Below, in pieces: positions 61,180 through 64,000 of a stretch of 64,000 nt of DNA. This DNA comes from Symbiodinium sp. CCMP2592 (taxonomy: Eukaryota; Sar; Dinophyceae; Suessiales; Symbiodiniaceae). Both the position numbers and the translations under genes were made by a program. The notes beneath the pieces are model-generated. The model was not told the DNA's origin, searched no databases, and worked only from the letters and a program-made list of their open reading frames with translations. Numbering within the stretch: the first letter of the stretch is position 1; each line of letters opens with the position of its first letter. Location of the stretch: assembly GCA_905221615.1 (NCBI GenBank), contig CAJNDT010000946.1:184001-248000 (forward strand), given 5' to 3'.

Positions 61180-62560
61180 GTTTGACATTTGGCAAACTCT
61201 ACTTCGGAGGGTAGGGGTCAGGGTTCATCGGCTAGGGCTGGGGTGGCGCAGGGTCTATATCTATATCGCTTAGGATGACGAAATCTTTGTCTTTTTTCAT
61301 GAGGGGTCGAAAAGCTGCATCGTTCTGTTTGTCGGCGATTTGTCGTTTATCAAAAGCCAAAGGCTGTCTTATTCGGCTTCCTGCATTACAGCCTTAAGCC
61401 GGAGCAGGCCAAGAGTTTGAAAGGAACATCAGGCATCCTTTGCTACACGATCTACCTAACGCCAAATTCTCGCCACAAGTAAGGGTCAACGTGCCCACAG
61501 ACTCTAGAGTTGCGCCTTCAAGTCCCGAAATACAAGGATTGCATTAAAGGCCAAAGCATGTCATTTATGACTACACGGAATTTTAGTATAGCCGGTACTT
61601 AGGTGGCCAAGGTCTTACAGGCTTCTGCAGGTGAGTTTGCACGGCCTGAGGTTCTATGAAGCTTCTGGTTACATTGTTGTTTAGTTTTTGTTTTATCGGA
61701 TGGTGATTTCCTGTATGGTGATCTCTGAAAGTAGGTCATGACTGCTTTCCTAAGGTGAATATAAGGTTCAAAGGGGTACTGTACCTCTACGGAAGGATTT
61801 TGGATATGTTCGGTCCTATAGCTGAAGTCGTTCACGGAGCTAACCGTGCCTCTTATGCAGGCTGTACAGTACATCTACATCAGTTATCAGTGTCATGGGC
61901 CTAAGCGTACTTTAAGTAGCGGCTATTCCTAAACCCTAAATCCCTAGCCGTGTCGTCAAGCGTCTTAGTCGGAGGGTTCAACCGTGTGGGCGTCTGCCAG
62001 GCAGCTGGACCCAGACGAGGCAGGTGCGCTTACCTCATGCCCCCATCGAGGGCCCAGATTTTTGTAGACGAGTGATGAACAGACAGGACACCATGTCTTT
62101 ACTGGCTGGGGCCACAGCAACAGGATCCGGATGAATATCGGTATGAAGGCAGGAGGAGAGATTGATTAGGGATTGGTCTACACTGTTCAATTCCCCAAGA
62201 CTTGCCCCTAAGCCTGCTTGCAGCCCTAAGAGCCTCTGTAGTCTTAAACCTTCTAAACCCGTCATAAATGCATAAAGCCCTGTACGCACCCGGACTGGGT
62301 TTCGCAGGGCGCGAGACATGGGATATGGGCGTGCCTTGAAACTAGAGGTGTCTGATTTAGGGGTCGATACATTAGATAAGGAATATGCAGGGTCGATATT
62401 GCCTTCCCCTGGTGTCAGCGGCTGTCATTGCTTTACAGTTTTTCGGTCACCCGACTTGATGTGTTTCAGCTCTCGTGTGACACTCGGCCGGCTATCGGCT
62501 CCCTTTTGCCCAAACCCTAAGCTGTAAACCCGGAACCCCGTTCGGAGGCCTTAAATTCCA
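61180..62560. other. Non-coding stretch
   Basis: No exon with usable splice sites is seen. Few telomere-like motifs and no palindrome of the listed families. Confidence 0.35.
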
Positions 62561-62569
62561 AACCTCTAC

Positions 62570-62660
62570 CCCAAGGCTCAAACTAGATTGAAAGCCGTGT
62601 ATAGTATGTTCAGTCACTGGGCTCAAAGCTTAATTACTTAATTTGAGTCCTTCGAGCGTA
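62570..62660. mobile_element. Family H element, diverged
   Basis: CAAGGCTCAAACTAGATTG at the left and TTAATTTGAGTCCTTCGAGC at the right, inner TATAGTATGTTCAG. Confidence 0.5.
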
Positions 62661-63119
62661 TACGGGCTAGACCCTGCCTTGCCACCCTTGAACCTTACAG
62701 ACGACCCAGAGATGCCCCTCACAGATCCTTTACAGACTTCTAGTCGACTTGTAGCAAGCCCATTACTGCCCTTAAGAGTCCTTCGATTGTGGTAATGTAG
62801 GGGCCTTACTAATTGGACTATGGTTTTGGTGCCCTTATACCATAAGTATAAAATGAGGGATTCGCAGAATAGTGTAGGTGATTATAAAGACCTCTAGTAT
62901 CTCCGCTCCTTCCTCCCTCCTCCCTAGCGCCACACTCCTCCGCCCCCAAAATTACTACTTGTAAGGTGTTTATATCACATAAGAAGGAGCCCCAGAATAG
63001 TATAGGTAATGATTAAGGCCTCTATATTATATCCTTATGGTAGCCCTTATAGACCCCTTTAAAGAAACCCTGAGGAGTAGTGTAGGTAGTGATTAAGGCC
63101 TCTATATCGCAATTGAAAA

Positions 63120-63190
63120 AAAGAGTACCCCAAATAGTAGGAATCTTGTTACAAGGACCCCAAAATATGTACCCCTAATTTTCGGAAACC
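63120..63190. mobile_element. Family B right half fused to a CCCTAAA array
   Basis: AGTACCCCAAATAGTAGGAA through CCCCTAATTTTCGGAAACCC, where the expected TCCCA end is replaced by CTAAACCCTAAA. Confidence 0.75.
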
Positions 63191-63307
63191 CTAAACCCTA
63201 AAACCTAAAACCTAAACAACCCCTACACCCCCAAACCCCCAAACCCTAAACCCCAAACCCTAAAGCCCTAAACCCTAAACCCCTAAACCCTAAAGCCCTT
63301 AACCAAA
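63182..63307. repeat. CCCTAAA array, left arm of a second convergent pair
   Basis: About 16 units, followed by a GC-rich core and then the opposite motif. Confidence 0.9.
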
Positions 63308-63360
63308 AATTTTCGGAAGCCCTCAGATCACATTTGAAGCTCCGGGTCGGCCTGGAAGGG

Positions 63361-63410
63361 ACCTGCCGAGCCACGGCCAAAGGAAAAGGACCCGGAGCTG
63401 CAGAAGCGAG
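63361..63410 (+). CDS. Exon-like charged segment in the core of the convergent pair
   Basis: After ACCTGCCGAG, codes PRPKEKDPELQKREKDP with a GT donor (GTTAGG) in one frame. Another frame is open too. Similar position to 44250-44298 between opposed arrays. Confidence 0.3.
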
Positions 63411-63420
63411 AGAAGGACCC

Positions 63421-63665
63421 ACGTTAGGTTTAGGGCTTGGGGTTTAGGGTTCAGGGTTCAGGGTTTAGGGTTTAGGGTTTAGGGTAGGTTAGGGTTTAGG
63501 GTAGTTTAGCGTTTAGGGTAGTTTAGGGTTTGAGGTTTAGGGTAGCTTAGGGTTTGAGGTTTAGGGTTTAGGTTAGGGTTTACTGTTTGGGGTTTAGGGT
63601 TTAGTGTAGTTTAGGGTATGGGGTGTGGGATTTAGGTTTAATTTAGGATAGTTTAGGGATGATTT
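63421..63665. repeat. TTTAGGG array, right arm of a second convergent pair
   Basis: About 25 TTTAGGG/GGTAGTTTAGGG units, with a further short run at 63783-63820. Confidence 0.9.
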
Positions 63666-64000
63666 TGTCTTGGGAGGCGGGGAGGGAAGGAAGTACCCAG
63701 GTAATATAGGGCCCCTAAATAGTTCAAAAGGTTACCAGTACTATTTTGGAGGTTCCTTAATTTAAAATTACGGACCCAGATAAGGTTTAGGGCCCGGTTT
63801 AGGGTTTAGGGTAGTTTTGAGATGATTTTGTCTTGGGAGGGGGGCGAAGAGGGGGGGGGAGGATTGTTTAGGGGTATTATAGAGGTTTAATACTTATGGT
63901 TCAGGGATGTCGGGGTTTAGAGTCTAGAGGTTAGTACCGTCAGTGTTGTGTGGTCTTTGGTTTCGTAGCGCACTTTGGCTTTTCGTTTTAGGCCAAGCTC

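Noticed and set aside
1-64000. Dinoflagellate spliced-leader relics, tRNA, rRNA and snRNA genes
   Set aside because: I looked by eye for the conserved TTTTGGCTCAAG leader end and for tRNA-like arms and saw no convincing instance; a covariance-model scan would be needed to exclude small RNAs.

Overview
The window reads as nuclear DNA of a dinoflagellate, probably Symbiodiniaceae-like. This is an inference from four signs: the plant-type telomere motif TTTAGGG/CCCTAAA is scattered singly and in short runs over almost the whole 64 kb; coding segments are tiny and widely spaced; the best-supported gene uses splice donors GT, GA and GC side by side; and there is a long, GC-rich LINE-type retroelement. 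There is no bacterial, organellar or viral gene organisation.

Layout. (i) 1-1377, minus strand: a 459-codon open frame that leaves the window at its left edge, probably the start of a retroelement ORF1 or a host gene; its GC-rich leader ends near 1.85 kb. (ii) 1.85-12.15 kb: AT-richer, repeat-laden DNA with dispersed telomere motifs, a 0.5 kb GCA/GTA triplet block and a few exon-like islands. (iii) 12.24-21.03 kb, minus strand: one nearly intact 8.8 kb non-LTR retrotransposon with ORF1 (coiled coil) and a giant ORF2 ordered RNase H, AP-type endonuclease, reverse transcriptase, C2H2 zinc fingers. ORF2 is broken by two one-base shifts. Both ends abut (TA)n. (iv) 21-64 kb: mostly plus-strand, intron-rich gene territory. 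Short GC-rich exons of 24-115 nt sit in long introns filled with palindromic, MITE-like elements of about 90-130 bp.

The firmest host gene lies at 45.48-48.59 kb: five mini-exons join in phase into one complete DnaJ J-domain with an intact HPD motif. Its introns start with GT, GA, GA and GC and contain several of the palindromic elements. Other in-phase groups are 38.8-40.9 kb (three exons ending in a stop) and 52.7-53.2 kb (two exons ending in a stop). Many single exon candidates between 23 and 60 kb cannot be assigned to genes from sequence alone.

The most interesting system is the set of palindromic elements. At least ten families recur here. Several copies are nested inside members of other families, and comparison with uninterrupted relatives shows 2-bp target duplications (TA or AA). 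Three copies lie about 10 bp from predicted splice sites, as expected of introner-like elements. One interstitial telomere tract is flanked by a perfect 17-bp direct duplication that repeats a possible 3' splice site. All exon calls rest on reading frame, splice motif and, in a few cases, recognisable domains; none was checked against transcripts.
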